From Juglans regia (lineage: Eukaryota; Streptophyta; Magnoliopsida; Fagales; Juglandaceae), in contig NC_049909.1 of assembly GCF_001411555.2 (NCBI RefSeq), forward strand, positions 13,450,686-13,514,685: 64,000 bases of DNA, read 5' to 3'. Positions within the stretch are counted from its first letter, which is position 1. Each line of letters begins with the position of its first letter. The notes below the pieces were generated by a model. It was not told where the DNA came from. It saw only the letters and a program-made list of their open reading frames with translations, and ran no database searches. Shown piece after piece: positions 24,001 to 36,085 of the stretch. Position numbers and translations under genes: made by a program.

Positions 24001-27000
24001 AGGTAAGCATTTGACATTGTGAAAATGAAAAAAAGTGCTCCTCTCTCCTCCTTATTTTCTCTACGTACACTTTTTGTTTGTTTGGCTGGTGATGCTCTTC
24101 ATGGGAGGTTGAGTGACTGTTTACTGCAAGTATGAGTAGGAATATGAGTATGTTGAATGCTGTTGTTATTGATCGTAAGTTATTTGAGGTAGTTAGAGTT
24201 GGGCAATGGGTGAACGTTACAGAGAGGGGCTGGAAGTTGGTGAGAAGTATGCATTTGGAGTTAAGCTCGGCTTGTTGGTTCACAAAAGCTTTGGAGGACT
24301 GCTCAAAGGTGGGAAGAAGGGAGTTTTATTCGGCTCACAGAGAAGGGGACAGGGGCTTCATAGCCCAGAGGTGTGCCAACTCCCAAGGGGCATTCATGTC
24401 GTTGGTGGAGTTCAGATGGGGGGGTCAGAGAAATAATCTTCTCATTCCTGAAGGGAGAGATGGGAGGGGGTGGAGTAAGCTGGTGGAAGTGTTGAGGGTG
24501 GTAGGCAGTGGCCGTGTAGCTGAGTCGTCTCCTCTAATGGTGGTAGCGGCGATGGCAGCTCAACCCTCAACATCATATTTGGAGGCTCTAAAAAACCGAA
24601 GGTTTCTTACCCACCCTCTCAACCTGTCAGTTTGAGAGGAGGTGTGTTGTTGCAGGCTGGAGACGTCGCTGCTTCAGCAGAGGTGCAGAAGAGGGAAGGG
24701 GCTGGTAGTGGAATTGTCGGTCTTAATATGGAAAATCTTTTGCGGGTTGTGAGGAGATGCAAAGGAAAATAGAAGATGTGCAGGCTGATTTATGTTTATT
24801 GAAACGGTGCGTTGAAGATGAAGCAGGGGTGGAAGTGGGCGTGGGCCAAGGTTATCAGAATGGGCCCTGGTCAATGGGCCCAAGAGTCTTATGCAGGCCG
24901 CAGGCAAACGACTTGATGTTGGGCCTTGGGTTTTTCGGTTGAAACTGAAGAGGCCCGTGTGGAGGAGATGCGTTGCGTCTGCCTCAAGCCCATCGGCGGG
25001 TGGGCCTCAGCCACCGTTGTCGGCGAAGAGCCAGGTGGCCCCGGCGATGGTGGCAACACCTTCGACAGAGGCTAGGTTGCCGGAATCTACTCCGGCGAGA
25101 AATGGTGTGCGAGAAATGAATCGGGATCCTTCCCTGTGTGTGATAGATGCCGGTATTTTGACTGCCACAGAACCGACGGTGGCTCCTTTGCCGTCAGTAG
25201 AGGATAGGTGCTTTAAGGCTTCTTCGGGTGAGGAGATGCCTAAGAAGGGTGGGTGTACAGAGAACTAGCGAGATGGCTGTCAGGTGGAGTTGGTGGTGCT
25301 ACCGCCATCGTGTGACGCCGGTGTTGTTTCAGGTACCCAGAAATCGCCGATAACCATGATGGGAGGGTCCCCTCCCCAGACGAATGTCCAATGTCATCCC
25401 AAGGACCATCTTGACTCCATCGTGGTGAGGAACTTCGACTCTAAAGCTCAACTAGAGGCTGAGGAGGCAGGGGTGGAGGTGGTTCCTGAGACCCAATGTG
25501 GCTGTGAGGTATTGAAGGTCCCTGAGACCCAATCTCCCACTTGTACTGCTGTGGTTGAATGGGTAGGAATCTTTTCGGAGAGGAAGGAAGGGGGGCGATT
25601 CCTAATCTGCAGTGGGCTTCAAGTGAAGGGAACCCTATCCCATTGAATCGTTTGCTACCAAATGAATCGAAAGCTCTGGATTAGCTGTTTCAAAAGGTGA
25701 AAGAAATGCAACGTTGGATAGGAATGGAATGTGTGGGTTATGAAGAGTAGTTTCTAGCTTTACTTACTGCAATTGAAGCGAATCACACACAGTCAAAGAT
25801 ATTAGCGTCGAAAATACAGCGGGAGCTCAACCGCCTAACTTGGTCACTGAAGTATGAAGGAAGCTCAAGTCGTAAAAAATCCAAAGGGAAGGGGCTCGCC
25901 TATTCTTTATGAAGCCGAAAGTTGTGTCTTGGAACGTCCGCGGGTTAAATGAGGTAAATAAGCGACTTCGTATAAAAAATTTGTTGCAAGAATGGAGGGC
26001 ATATATAGTATGCTTAGAAGAAACTAAGTTGAAAAGCGTCTCTAGAAGGATCATCCGAAGTGTTTGGAGTTGTACTTATGCAGATTGGGCTTATCTAGCA
26101 TCAAATGGGGCTTCGGGTGGAATCTTACTGATGTGGGATAAAAAAGTTGTTGAGAAACTAGAGGAGTTTGTGGGAGAGTACTTAGTGGCATGCTCTTTTA
26201 AGAGTGTGACAGATAATTTTGTCTGGGCTTTTGCAAGTGTATACGGTCCAAATTTAGACAACAATAGATGCTTCTTATGGGAGGAACTTGTTGGATTACA
26301 TAGCTGGTGGGAGATTCCTTAAGTGTATAGGAGGGGATTTTAATGTCATCAAATTCCTAGTGAACAATCTGGTGAGAGTAGGATGCGTCCAGCAATGATA
26401 GAGTTCTCAAATTGTATTTTTGACTTAAACCTGATGGATATTTCTCTATTGAGGGGTTCCTTTACTTGGTCGAATAATCAGACATGGTCCCGGTTGGACA
26501 GATTCCTAATTTCATCGGAGTGGGAGGGGCATTTTCCGGAGGTGTGCCAAAAGAGGCTGCCACGTCTTTGCTCGAATCATTTTCCTATTCTGTTGGATTG
26601 TGGTGGTATTCATAACGGGCGTCGTTACTTCAAGTTTGAAAACATGTGGTTGAAAAGTGAAGGTTTTGTGGATAAGGTTAGGCAATGGTGGTCTTCTTAC
26701 CAGTTCCATGGTAATCCCCTTTACATCCTAGCCTGTAAGTTAGCCTGTAAGTTAAAAGCTTTGAAAATTGACCTTAAGTTGTGGAATTCACAATCCTTTA
26801 GAGATATTGGGGAGCGAAAAAAATTCATGGTGGAGGAGTTGCAATAGTTTGAGCGGATACTTGAGGCTAGAGCCCTTTTACCGGAAGAGTTATTGCACGA
26901 GACAGAGTTGGTTTTAGAATTAGAAAGAGTACTATCCTTTGAGGAGATTTCATGGCGCCAGAAGTCGAGAGCTTTGTGGTTGAAAGAGGGGGATCGAGGT

Positions 27001-30000
27001 ACTAAGTTCTTCCATAAAGTTGCTAACTCTCATAGAAGAACCAATACCATTGAAATGCTGAACATTAATGGTATTGAGTGTAAGGAGGCCGCTTTAATTT
27101 GTGACCATGTGGTGGAGTTTTTTGAACAATTGCTTACAGAAGGTGAGGGATGGAGGCCAAAGCTGGATGACCTCGCTTTTGACACTATTGAGCCCTAGGA
27201 AGCCTCCTGGTTGGAGCGGCCTTTTGACGAGGGGGAAGTGTTTGATGTAGTCAGATGTATGGGTAAGGATAAAGCTCCAGGCCCAGATGGTTTTTCTATG
27301 GGCTTTTTCCAAGATTGTTGGGAGGTGGTGAAAGAGGACATTATGAATGTGTTCTAGGAAATATCTTTAGTTGGCAAGTTTGAGAAACGTCTAAATACTA
27401 CATCTATTATGTTGATCCCGAAGAAGATTGGAGCGGTGGAGGAAAGAATTTTTGACCCATTAACCTTGTGAATGGGGTGTATAAAATTATTTCCAAAGTT
27501 CTTGCTAACAGATTGGGGACGATTTTGGGTAAGATCATTTCGAAGCCACAAAATGCATTCGTTAAGAGAAGACAAATTTTGGATTCAGTCCTCTTAGCGA
27601 ACGAGGGATTGGATAGCAGATTAAAGGCGGGTTCCACTGGAATTATTTGCAAACTAGATATGGAGAAGGCCTATGACCATGTAAATTGGGATTTCCTCTT
27701 GTACTTGTTGGGGAGATGCGGCTTTGGGGCTAGGTGACGTTCTTGGATTAGTTGGTGCATCTCTACAGCCAGATTCTCTATATTGATTAATGGCTACCCT
27801 ACCAGATTTTTTAGCAGCTCTCGAGGTCTAAGGCAGGGAGATCCTTTGCCCCCACTTCTCTTTGTTATCATTATGGAAGCCTTGAGTAGGATGATATTGA
27901 CGGTGGTTACGCATGGTTTTGTAGCTAGTTTTTCAATTGGTGACCCCAACAGGGGCATTATTACTTTGTCTCATTTACTTTTTGCAAATGACACGCTCCT
28001 GTTCTGTGAGGCAGATAGAAACCAGTTGAGGGCAGTGAAGGCTTTGTTATTATGCTTTGAAACAGCGTCAGGTCTGAAAGTTAATTTTGACAAGTCAGAG
28101 TTAGTGCCAGTGGGAAATGTGAGCAACACTAGGCAACTAGCCAATATTCTTGGGTGCAAGGTAGCTTCTCTTCCCATTACCTACTTGGGATTGCCATTTG
28201 GGGTTGCAGCAAGGGCCTCATCCATATAGGATTTAGTCATAGAGAAGATATGAAGGAAATTGGCAGGGTGGAAGATTTGTCGAAAGGTGGCCTTTTGACT
28301 CTTATTAAGAGTACCCTCTCTAACTTACCGACGTACTTCTTATCTTTGTTCCAATTGCCTGCCAGGGTAGCGGCTCGGATTGATAAACTGTATCGTGATT
28401 TCCTCTGGGGTGGGATAGGGGATGAATTCAAATTTCACCTGATCAGCTGAGATAAAGTGTGTAGACCAATCTCGTAATGTGGTCTGGGTATAAAAAATCT
28501 GAGAACATTCAATCAGGCCTTACTTCAGAAGTGGCTATGGAGGTATAACAAGGAACCCGAAGCCCTTTGGAAATTGGTGATTGATTGTATCCATTAGGAA
28601 GGGGTGGGGGGCTTTTAGTAGCCATTCTAAATTGGTGTTAGGGAGGGGTTCTCGCATTAAGTTTTGGAGAGATATATGGTGTGGGAATGAGGCTCTAAAG
28701 GATGCATTTCCAGCTATTTTCCGAATGGTGTGTAACTAGGATGTTTCAATAGAGGACCTTATGACTCTATCAGGAGACCAAGTGCAGTGGAATGTCATGT
28801 TTAGTAGAGCAGCGCAAAATTGGGAAGTGGACACCTTTGAGGCTTTTTTCAGCCTTCTATATTTTGTGAAGCCCAATAGACTACAAGGTGATAGGATGTG
28901 GACGACTCCAGCGGGTAAGGGCATTTTCTCAGTTCAATCCTTTTATAAGTCTCTTTCCCAAGCAGCAAACATTCCATTCCCATGGAGGAGAATTTGGAGA
29001 AATAAGGCACCGCCTAAAGCGGTCTTTTTTACTTGGACAATAGCGTTGGGGAGGATCCTGACTACCGACAATCTGAGGAAGCCCCGGATAGTTATACTTA
29101 ACTGGTGTTGTATGTGTAAGAGATTTAGCAAGACAGTGGAACACCTCTTGCTACATTGTGAGACATCTAGAGCCTTGTGGGTGGAAGTCCTTAGCCGGAT
29201 TGAGCTATCTTTTGTTATGCCTGCTTCTGTGGTAGATCTTTTGGCCAGCTGGACACTTCCAAGTGGAGTTCAACAAATCAAGGCGGTGTGGAAAATGATC
29301 CCGATCTGTATTATGTAGTGTATATGGCAAGAGCGCAATGATCGGACTTTCGAAAACAAGGAGCGGTCTCCAGAGGAACTTTGAACCCTATTTTTCAGCA
29401 CTTTATTTCTATGGGCCATTGCTTTAGATTTTAATGACCTGAATTTTCATGACTTTTTAGTTTCCCTTACTTCGACCTAGATAGGTCTTATATCTTGTAT
29501 ACCATCTTGTGTACTTGGGCTTTGCCTATCTTTATTAATATATTCTTGATTACTTGTATAAAAAAAAAAAAAGAATTTGACATTGTAGAGTGATTGATAG
29601 TTTGTTGGGTATATTTATAAAGATTACTACTGCTATTCTTTTTCCAAATTTTCCTTGCATTGATACATTTTTCTCTATTGGGATTAGGCCATTGCAGAGG
29701 ATCCAGATGATGCTGTGCAGTGGCACCAGCTTGGCCTTCATAACCTCTGCACTCGACAATTTAAAGCATCACAGAAGTACCTGAAAGCTGCAGTAGCACG
29801 TTTTAAAGAGTGCGGCTGTGCATGGTCTAACCTTGGTATGTGTGAACCCATAACATATTTGAATACCAAAATTTTGTTATCTCTCTCTCTCTCTCTCCTG
29901 CCCCCGTGCCAGTGCCCAAGGGAGCCCTATTACTTTTTTTTTTCCCCAATGTATTGTGGTTCTGTTTCTGTCACTAGGTATCTCACTTCAACTATTAGAG

Positions 30001-30351
30001 GAGCCATCACAAGCTGAAGCAGTGTACAAGCGGGCCTTGGCATTGGCAACAACAGAGCAAGCTCATGCTATATTTTCCAACCTTGGGAATCTGTACCGCC
30101 AGCAAAAACAATATGAGCGTGCAAAAGCGATGTTTACGAAGTCACTTGAACTGCAGCCTGGTTATGCTCCTGCATTCAACAACTTGGGTCTCGTGTTTGT
30201 TGCAGAGGGTCGCTGGGAGGAAGCGAAATATTGTTTCGAAAAAGCTTTCCAGGCAGACCCATTGCTAGATGTAGCCAAGTCCAACATGGTTAAAGCAGGG
30301 TCCATGTCAAGATTGTGTGATGGCTTGTCGTTATGTCATATTCAAGATTAA
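18098..30351 (+). CDS. Tetratricopeptide-repeat protein (At5g63200-like)
   Basis: Eleven exons join in frame: 18098-18288, 18786-19005, 19852-19944, 20025-20126, 20264-20431, 20513-20601, 21162-21283, 21477-21658, 21938-22222, 29688-29835 and 29978-30351. The product is 657 aa. The N-terminal ~130 residues are polar and low complexity (an NS-repeat near residue 30). The rest is built of TPR helices, for example [66 protein letters not shown] and [20 protein letters not shown]. The pattern resembles the TPR half of SPINDLY/OGT-type proteins, but no glycosyltransferase domain follows, so it is probably a protein-interaction scaffold. The function is unknown to me. The start ATG opens a frame running straight into exon 1, and family length fits (about 650 aa). 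Intron 9 (22223-29687) is huge because of nested transposons. Confidence 0.88.
18726..18790 (+). repeat. Duplicated splice-acceptor segment before exon 2
   Basis: TGTGTAG-ATTGGCTAATG (AG at 18733) is repeated 52 bp later as TGTGTAG-GTTGGCTAATG (AG at 18785). Using the first acceptor would give RLANDRSS then a TGA stop; the second keeps the frame. The second is therefore the functional exon start. Confidence 0.75.
19324..19433 (+). mobile_element. 110-bp LINE 3' fragment with 9-bp target duplication
   Basis: AATTACTCC occurs at 19315-19323 and 19434-19442. The insert ends CTTTATCAATGAAATAATTT...TTACTTAT plus about 15 A, and upstream has ATAGGTGTTTTCACATGTATAC, as in LINE 3' UTRs. It lies in intron 2 of the TPR gene. 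Confidence 0.7.
20783..20955 (+). pseudogene. Decayed tandem duplicate of TPR exon 6 and adjoining intron
   Basis: Exon 6 with its downstream intron (about 20525-20700) is repeated here. GTTGCCTCTGACAACTATGG corresponds to GTTGCCCCTGACAATTATGA, and both are followed by CTTGG(A/T)-type TPR codons and the shared intron words GAATTATTATACCATC and GTAACCTCCT. The copy carries an extra G after GGAAACCTTGG that breaks the frame. Its donor has changed from GTAAGG to GTAGGG. It is probably spliced out with the intron. Confidence 0.75.
21787..21854. repeat. Perfect 34-bp tandem duplication in TPR intron 8
   Basis: The 34-bp unit starting TGCCTTTACTTCAGAAGC occurs twice head to tail (21787-21820 and 21821-21854) with no mismatch, suggesting a recent duplication. 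Confidence 0.9.
22862..23103. mobile_element. Foldback MITE with 33-bp internal inverted repeat
   Basis: The arm at 22904-22936 (GTGCCCCAAACTACCACT...) and the arm at 23053-23085 are reverse complements over 33 bp with two mismatches. Outer TTTGCACCCC / GGGGTGTAAA words extend the foldback. A second partial copy of the left terminus lies at about 22785. It is in intron 9 of the TPR gene and non-coding. Confidence 0.7.
23171..23910. mobile_element. TIR element with CT-rich gene-like cargo
   Basis: GTAAGATTTACACCCTT (23176-23192) and AAGGGTGTAAATTTCAC (23888-23904) are inverted repeats with about one mismatch. The interior is CT-rich (23265-23480), then a short open stretch (about 23529-23744) without a family. 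The architecture is like that at 1338-2022. It lies in intron 9 of the TPR gene. Confidence 0.5.
23967..24018 (-). mobile_element. 52-bp antisense LINE 3' scrap, the earlier of two nested insertions
   Basis: A poly-T run followed by ATATACAAGTATATAT is the complement of a LINE end such as ACTTGTATAAAAAA. It is bounded on the left by GTAGAGTGATTGATAGTTT (23948-23966). The identical 19-mer now lies at 29585-29603, separated from it by the later LINE. The simplest reading is a minus-strand retroposition with a 19-bp target duplication. Confidence 0.65.
24021..29574 (+). mobile_element. Near-complete but inactive L1-type LINE in TPR intron 9
   Basis: It is flanked by the 12-bp duplication ATTTGACATTGT (24009-24020 and 29575-29586) and ends in a 12-A tail. 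ORF1-like reading runs about 24132-25900 in broken frames. ORF2 starts at 25909 with an endonuclease ([13 protein letters not shown], then LEETKL), followed by reverse transcriptase pieces (26383-28229) and a zf-RVT region (28761-29318; [20 protein letters not shown]). The catalytic FADD motif reads FAND (about 27985), so an essential aspartate is lost. Several stops (for example near 26322, 26847, 27198 and 27735) break the frame. Endonuclease and zf-RVT are close to those of the LINE at 10590-14463, so both belong to one family lacking a terminal RNase H domain. Confidence 0.9.
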
Positions 30352-31586
30352 TTATCTACTCGATTAGGGTAGGTAGTTGTTCTGAATTATGAAATTTGGC
30401 TATAAACCTGTATATCATTGAAAGATGAAATCTGATCAGCATGTTTTTCCCTGTCTCTCTATATATGCCCTATTCCTAAATGAAAATTATTCTTCATTGT
30501 CCATAAAGAGAAAAACCTTGCACATCCATTCATTGACTTGTCTGGGTGGAGTTCATTGATTTTGGACCTCAGGTTTCTGATTGATTAAGAAAAGGCATCT
30601 CAATGTCTCTAAAGCAAAGTCTATTTTGTGAAAATGGAGCGTGGCTTCTCATGGTCTGGACATCCCATTGTAAAATAAGAAATCGATATCATGTGGATCA
30701 ATATACCAAGGAAATTGATGGTATATTTAACAACATGATGGTATATCATGTTACAACCTTTAAATGATGAAAATATATGGTTGGCAATGCCACTAAAATG
30801 GGAATTTGATTACGCATTCTGTTGGGGGTGATCGACTATCTTTGGCTGCTTTATGGGTTCTTTTGTTGCAGGTATCGAAGGGAAAGGATGTGAACAGACA
30901 ATTTTGAAGTTTCAGAGAAACTGAAAGATAGAATTGTTGCATGTGAGATGCATGGACGAGAAATTGAATTAGAAGGTGATCTTCTTTCATTCTAAATAAT
31001 GCTCTTGCTTCTCTGCAGTGTGTTTTACCTATAGAATTGTGTTACATCTCCTATTTCTGTGTTACCTATATTTTTTTAGCTGTTAAAATGAGTTTGATCA
31101 ATGCATGGATCGTGTGTGTTGCGCGCGCGCGCATTTTGCTGCTTTGGTTTGTTTTTTTTCCACCTAGTAGCTTTATTTTCTATAATGGTACCATTTGAAA
31201 ACAAAACAAAATTACTGACATTAAAAAAAGAAGACAAAAATCACATACTGATACACTATTATTTCTTGATATGTCAGTTTTTTTTACCCTTTTTCTCTCT
31301 TGTGGCTTCTGTAGCATATAAACAAACTGATTTTCAATTCTGCAGGATTCTAAGGCAGCGATCATTACCCTGTTACGCTTGAGCTAGAAGTCGGTGAATG
31401 TATTAAATGGAAATCTGTAATATTTGTAGCAAAGCACCAATTACATCTGCACTTGGAAAATCAATTGGGATTAGTGGTTAACTCGGTTGATATTGTCTGA
31501 AGTAAAACTCTTAACGCCTCCGCTCCAAAAATAATAAATGTGACAACAACTAGGAACTCTTGAAGAGTTAATGGTCACATCAGTCA
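30352..31586 (+). other. 3' region of the TPR gene and intergenic DNA
   Basis: Directly after the stop are likely 3' UTR sequences. A stretch near 30868-30980 (acceptor-like TTTGTTGCAG, then a purine-rich segment) could be a 3'-UTR exon. No further coding exon is supported. A short (GC)n block lies near 31121. Confidence 0.45.
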
Positions 31587-31595
31587 ATAATTATT

Positions 31596-32194
31596 GAGAA
31601 ATGCTACTCCCACCTCTTGCCCCTTCCGGCTTGACGTGGAATGCCCACATGGTAGGAATATTAAATATTAAAAAAATAAAATTTGAATAATCCATTTACG
31701 TTCTTCTCTTCTAAATAACGAAATCCTTCCACATCATCCAAAAGACCTTCAAAATTCCAAATCCTAACCAACCTTTCCACATTGTCGACGTCCTAGATCC
31801 TTCTTCAAAATGGAATGTTAATGGAAATACACACATAATAATAACTAGGGAACCTTGAACTCGTGGTAGCTGTGGATGCCGGAAATAGAGTTGTAGACTG
31901 CATCCCGAAAGACTGTTGCGCTTGGAGGCCGATGTCGAATTGGGAAACTCACACGAAGACCATTGCCTCTGGAGGCCGATGTCGATGGAGAACTCACATG
32001 GAAATGAGAAAAAAGCAATGAAAAGTCTTGATGTTGAGGCTGTTGTTGCTGGCTACTCACAGAAATGAGAAAAATGCAATGAAAACGGAAAAGTTCCATT
32101 TACGTTTTTGTTCATTTCCTTTTTTTTTTTAATATAATTATGCATGGCATGCCACGTCAAGCAGGAGGGGAGAGTGGTGATTGTAGAAAAACTC
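31596..32194. mobile_element. Mutator-like MITE with perfect 9-bp target duplication
   Basis: ATAATTATT lies at 31587-31595 and again at 32195-32203. The element starts GAGAAATGCTACTCCCAC and ends ...AGAAAAACTC. About 50 bp at each end are imperfect inverted repeats, both containing CTTGACGTGG(A/C)ATGCC (left 31632-31650, right the complement near 32145-32163). 9-bp duplications with long TIRs are typical of Mutator-like elements. The interior (31850-32090) carries GC-richer cargo with an internal direct repeat, GGAGGCCGATGTCGA. No transposase is visible. Confidence 0.85.
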
Positions 32195-32203
32195 ATAATT
32201 ATT

Positions 32204-35200
32204 AGACAGTTTCAAAGTATGGATGAGATTAGGTGATATTCTTGTCTTATTACGGTATATTAAATCATTAAAATTGCGTATAAATATACGTCTATATTTC
32301 ATAATTATCTAATAATTACTCTATTTAAATGTGCTCTCATGCCGCAAGGACACTCTGGGAACATTCATTGTACTACATTGTTAGCAATTAGATTGTGAGA
32401 TAGTGAGCACATCTCACACAATTCTTTTCAGCCCTGATTAATTTGCCACTAACCAAAGAAAAAGGGTTGGTTAATTTCTCATCTAATCATATACCCAACA
32501 CAGAAATAGGAAATGTAAATAAGAATTCTCACTGACAATCATGTTCACTAGGCTACTTTACAAGCATCAAAGCCCACCAATCACAAAAGGGCTTTATTTT
32601 TCTGCCCTTTTTCAGTGAAGGCTGGGAAATGGAGAACTGCCTTTCGTTTCTCACCTTTGGCATCACATCCCACAAGACTGGTTAATGATTGAAGGGTGAG
32701 GATTTATATCTCTGTTAGTGTTTACTTTGGAGGGGATTGGTTTTTGGTGGGACCAATTGCATGGACTACGTGATGTGAGCAAAAGAGATTGGCATCTGGT
32801 TATAATTGGTGGAGAGTGGTAGTTCCGGCATCTAATCATTACAAAATCTGCTTTGTTTACCTTTGTAGCAGTTATACAGTTTTATATAAATATTCCATCA
32901 AACTACATTATACACTTTGTTCTAATAATATATACGAGTTCCAAATATATAAATTTCGTATAAATAATTTGTTAAAAAAGTAGACTCTACTTTAAAAAAA
33001 AAAAAAAAAAAGTAAAACTCACTTTTTTAACCGTGGGATCCATTTTTTTTACAAAAAACTTGTACACATGAGGTTTGTCTCTAGCATTACTTTTCAAAAA
33101 ATAAATTTGCTGTCAACTGATGTGACGTGACATGATATAGTACTTCAGATTGTAAATTATTTTTTATAAAATAGATCTAACGTATCATATAAAATTATAT
33201 TAGTTTATAAATTTATTTTTGTTAAATTTCTTTGTAACCGTAGTATTTCTAATGAAATATTAGATAAATATGAATAATTTTGTTTGTATGTTTGTACTTC
33301 TTGAGATCCTTAAAAAAAAACTTAGTTTTACCCATTAAATAGTTAATACAAGAAATTTCACATTTTTAGGTTTGTAAAATTTGTAAAAACTTTATGATAC
33401 GGTATAATTCAATGGGATGAAGTTTAATTGGGGAATAGTAGATGGGTTGATTTTCATTACCAAGCAGATGATGTTCCACTTTAGACAAAATTATAGCCAG
33501 AGATCATGTAAAGATAATCAAATTCTCATTGCATGCATTGAATATGATATATTATTAAGTACTCTTGAAGTATAGTTGACGTGATACTTTCATCTATTTA
33601 TAAGATGTGACATTAAAATTATTTACATAAACATTAATTTGTAATGACATGTCATTCTATTCTATGAAAGTATAAAATTTTCACGTATCTTAATACCCTC
33701 CTCTTAGAGCTTAACGTATTGAAAAAAAATTATTCCTATAAAATTTACAATTTTCTGTGGCATAAACATCTAAAATAAAATAAAAACTGAAATATGACAG
33801 TGTTGAAAAATAAAACCTTGATACTATCCGATTTTTCGAGTTCCGGACAGGGCTGTGAAAAAATTCGGTCAAGATGAACAGCCCTACTTCATAGTATTTT
33901 AAAGAAGAAGAACACATGGTACTATGATTGAAAAATGTTTCTTTTTTTGGGTTGGTGGGGGGTTTTTGAAGAGGCAATGGGAAATGATCCAATCATATAA
34001 AAGGTGAGTGGAGTAGTGTGTGTGCCTGTATTCTACGTATCTTGTTCTTTTGCCAAAAAGGCCCCAAAAGATATGCATCATGATCATATACCTTCTATAT
34101 TTTTCTTTGTTTTCTTTCCCATCTTTGGCACTTAGTGATCAAAGATAAACATTCACAAATCAGTCTTACTTTTTTACCTATAAGTCCGTATAGATGATAA
34201 TTCTTTACATTGTTGTTATGATAGAATTTAATTTATAAAATATTTGAATTTAAAATTATTTTTTACAAATCAACTTTTGCCATATCTACTGCATGGAGAT
34301 TTCAAATACATATATATGTATATATATTATATATATATATATTTAAAAAAAACCCAATATAAATGCAAAATATTGACATATTTGACGTCCTATGTGATAC
34401 AGATATAATTTCATCTCATATGATCTTATTATTACAACTTTATTAAATTATCACATAAAATATAATAAATAATTTAATTTTTTTAAAATTTAAAATAATA
34501 TTAATATTAAAAAAATATTTTAATAATATTTTATTCAATTTATCTATAATTGTTTCATCTCATCTCATCTCATCTCATTATCGAAATCAACCTTAAAATA
34601 TTGAAAGATGCTGGAAGATATATTTTCTTATCTCTTTTTATCTCTTCATGTTGTAAAATATTAATCAGTTAATATGTCATCTTTTCATTAGACCTCTGTT
34701 GAGTCCACAGTCTCCACTAGACCAGAGTCAGAGGTCAAACTGAAAAAAGCACCACTTTAGGTCTACAAAAGCAAAACAGCTAAATAGTGGGGCAAATTAC
34801 GTAAGGCAAATGCTGCATCTACCGAGGATGCAACAGGACAAAAGTTACCGGTTTTTATTCTATTTTTTTTTATATTTTTTTTACTTAATTATTAAAAAAG
34901 TATTTTTAATGAATTTATAATTTTTTTAAAAAAAGTATATTTAAAAAGATTTAAAAAAGATTTAAAAAATATAAAATAAAAAAGTGCATTTTACACTTAA
35001 ATGTAGAAATCCTCAGAGGCAAAATGCATTCTACATGAATGATAAATCCTGAATAGTAATCACAATTAAATTAAACTATCGGACTTTTTTATTTTTTATT
35101 TTTAACTTCGTCTTCAAAATGTCAAAATCATTACTTTTTTTTAAAAAAAAGGGATACACATTAAGATTATATTTGAATGTTGAGATGATCTGTTAATAAT

Positions 35201-35765
35201 AATAAATAAATAATAATAAATAGTTTTTAAATAATAATAAAATAATATGAAACTATTTTACTTATCAAACGCAGCCTAAATTTTTTATTATATTGTTTGT
35301 TTCTTTTGTTAATCCCCACAGTCATATCTTGATAAAATGGAGCAACTTATAATTTTAAAAACTTCAAGATAGATGAAAAAAATGAAAATAAAAAAGAGAT
35401 TTATTGCCGTCCGCATGAACTTTTCGCATATCATTAAATGCTTAATAAGTATCTCTCAGTTTCTCTTTTATTATATACATAAACTCTAAAAAATGTAACT
35501 AAAAAGGGTTTAATTGCAAAATTAGTCTCTTGATTGTCACCCGTTTGCAAAACACCCTCTAAGTTTTAAATCACACATGATATCATTAGATCCTAAGAAA
35601 TTTGCATTTAAATTACACATTAAGAAATTTGCATTTTAAAAGGAGGAACATAACACTTGACATGAATATGTCTTGCGTTTACTAATAACGAGTTAACACA
35701 TGATGTCATTAATAAAATTAAACATAATTTTTAGAAATAGAAATTATAAAGCCCAGCATTTTTTT
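32204..35765. other. AT-rich intergenic DNA with MITE copies
   Basis: No gene is supported. About 33140-33250 carries a second small repeat family (GTAAATTATTTTTTATAAAATAGATCTAA type), also seen at about 51235 and 52150. About 34381-34610 is a reverse-orientation copy of the GATGAGATGAG MITE (CATCTCATCTCATCTCATC). About 35165-35280 is a short deletion derivative of the same type. The remainder is AT-rich without recognisable features. Confidence 0.55.
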
Positions 35766-36085
35766 GCAGGTTTATGGAGTGAGATGAGATAAAATTTTGT
35801 AAAATGAGAGCGAAAAAGTTGAATAAAAAATATTATAAAGTTAAAATATTATAAGAATATAGTTTTATAATATTATTTTTGTTTAGAAATTTGAAAAAGT
35901 TGAAATTATTTTTTATTTTTTATTTTTTATTTAAAAGTTTGAAAAAGTTATAATGATTAATTTGAAAAAGTTGTAATGATTAATTTAAAAATTTTGTATT
36001 TGAATTATGTTTAGGAATACTATGTGATGAGATAAAATGAGATTAGATGAGAATTTTGTGTCTCATCTTATGTCCCAAAACTTGC
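35766..36085. mobile_element. GATGAGATGAG-family MITE
   Basis: GCAGGTTTATGGAGTGAGATGAG on the left and CTCATCTTATGTCCCAAAACTTGC on the right are imperfect inverted repeats. The interior shows the family words AAAAGTTGAATAAAAAATATTATAAAG and TTTGAAAAAGTT. About 320 bp long. Confidence 0.7.

Noticed and set aside
24132..24635. Possible host gene upstream of the LINE endonuclease
   Set aside because: It lies between the LINE target duplications and in the expected ORF1 position, so it is LINE sequence, not a host gene.
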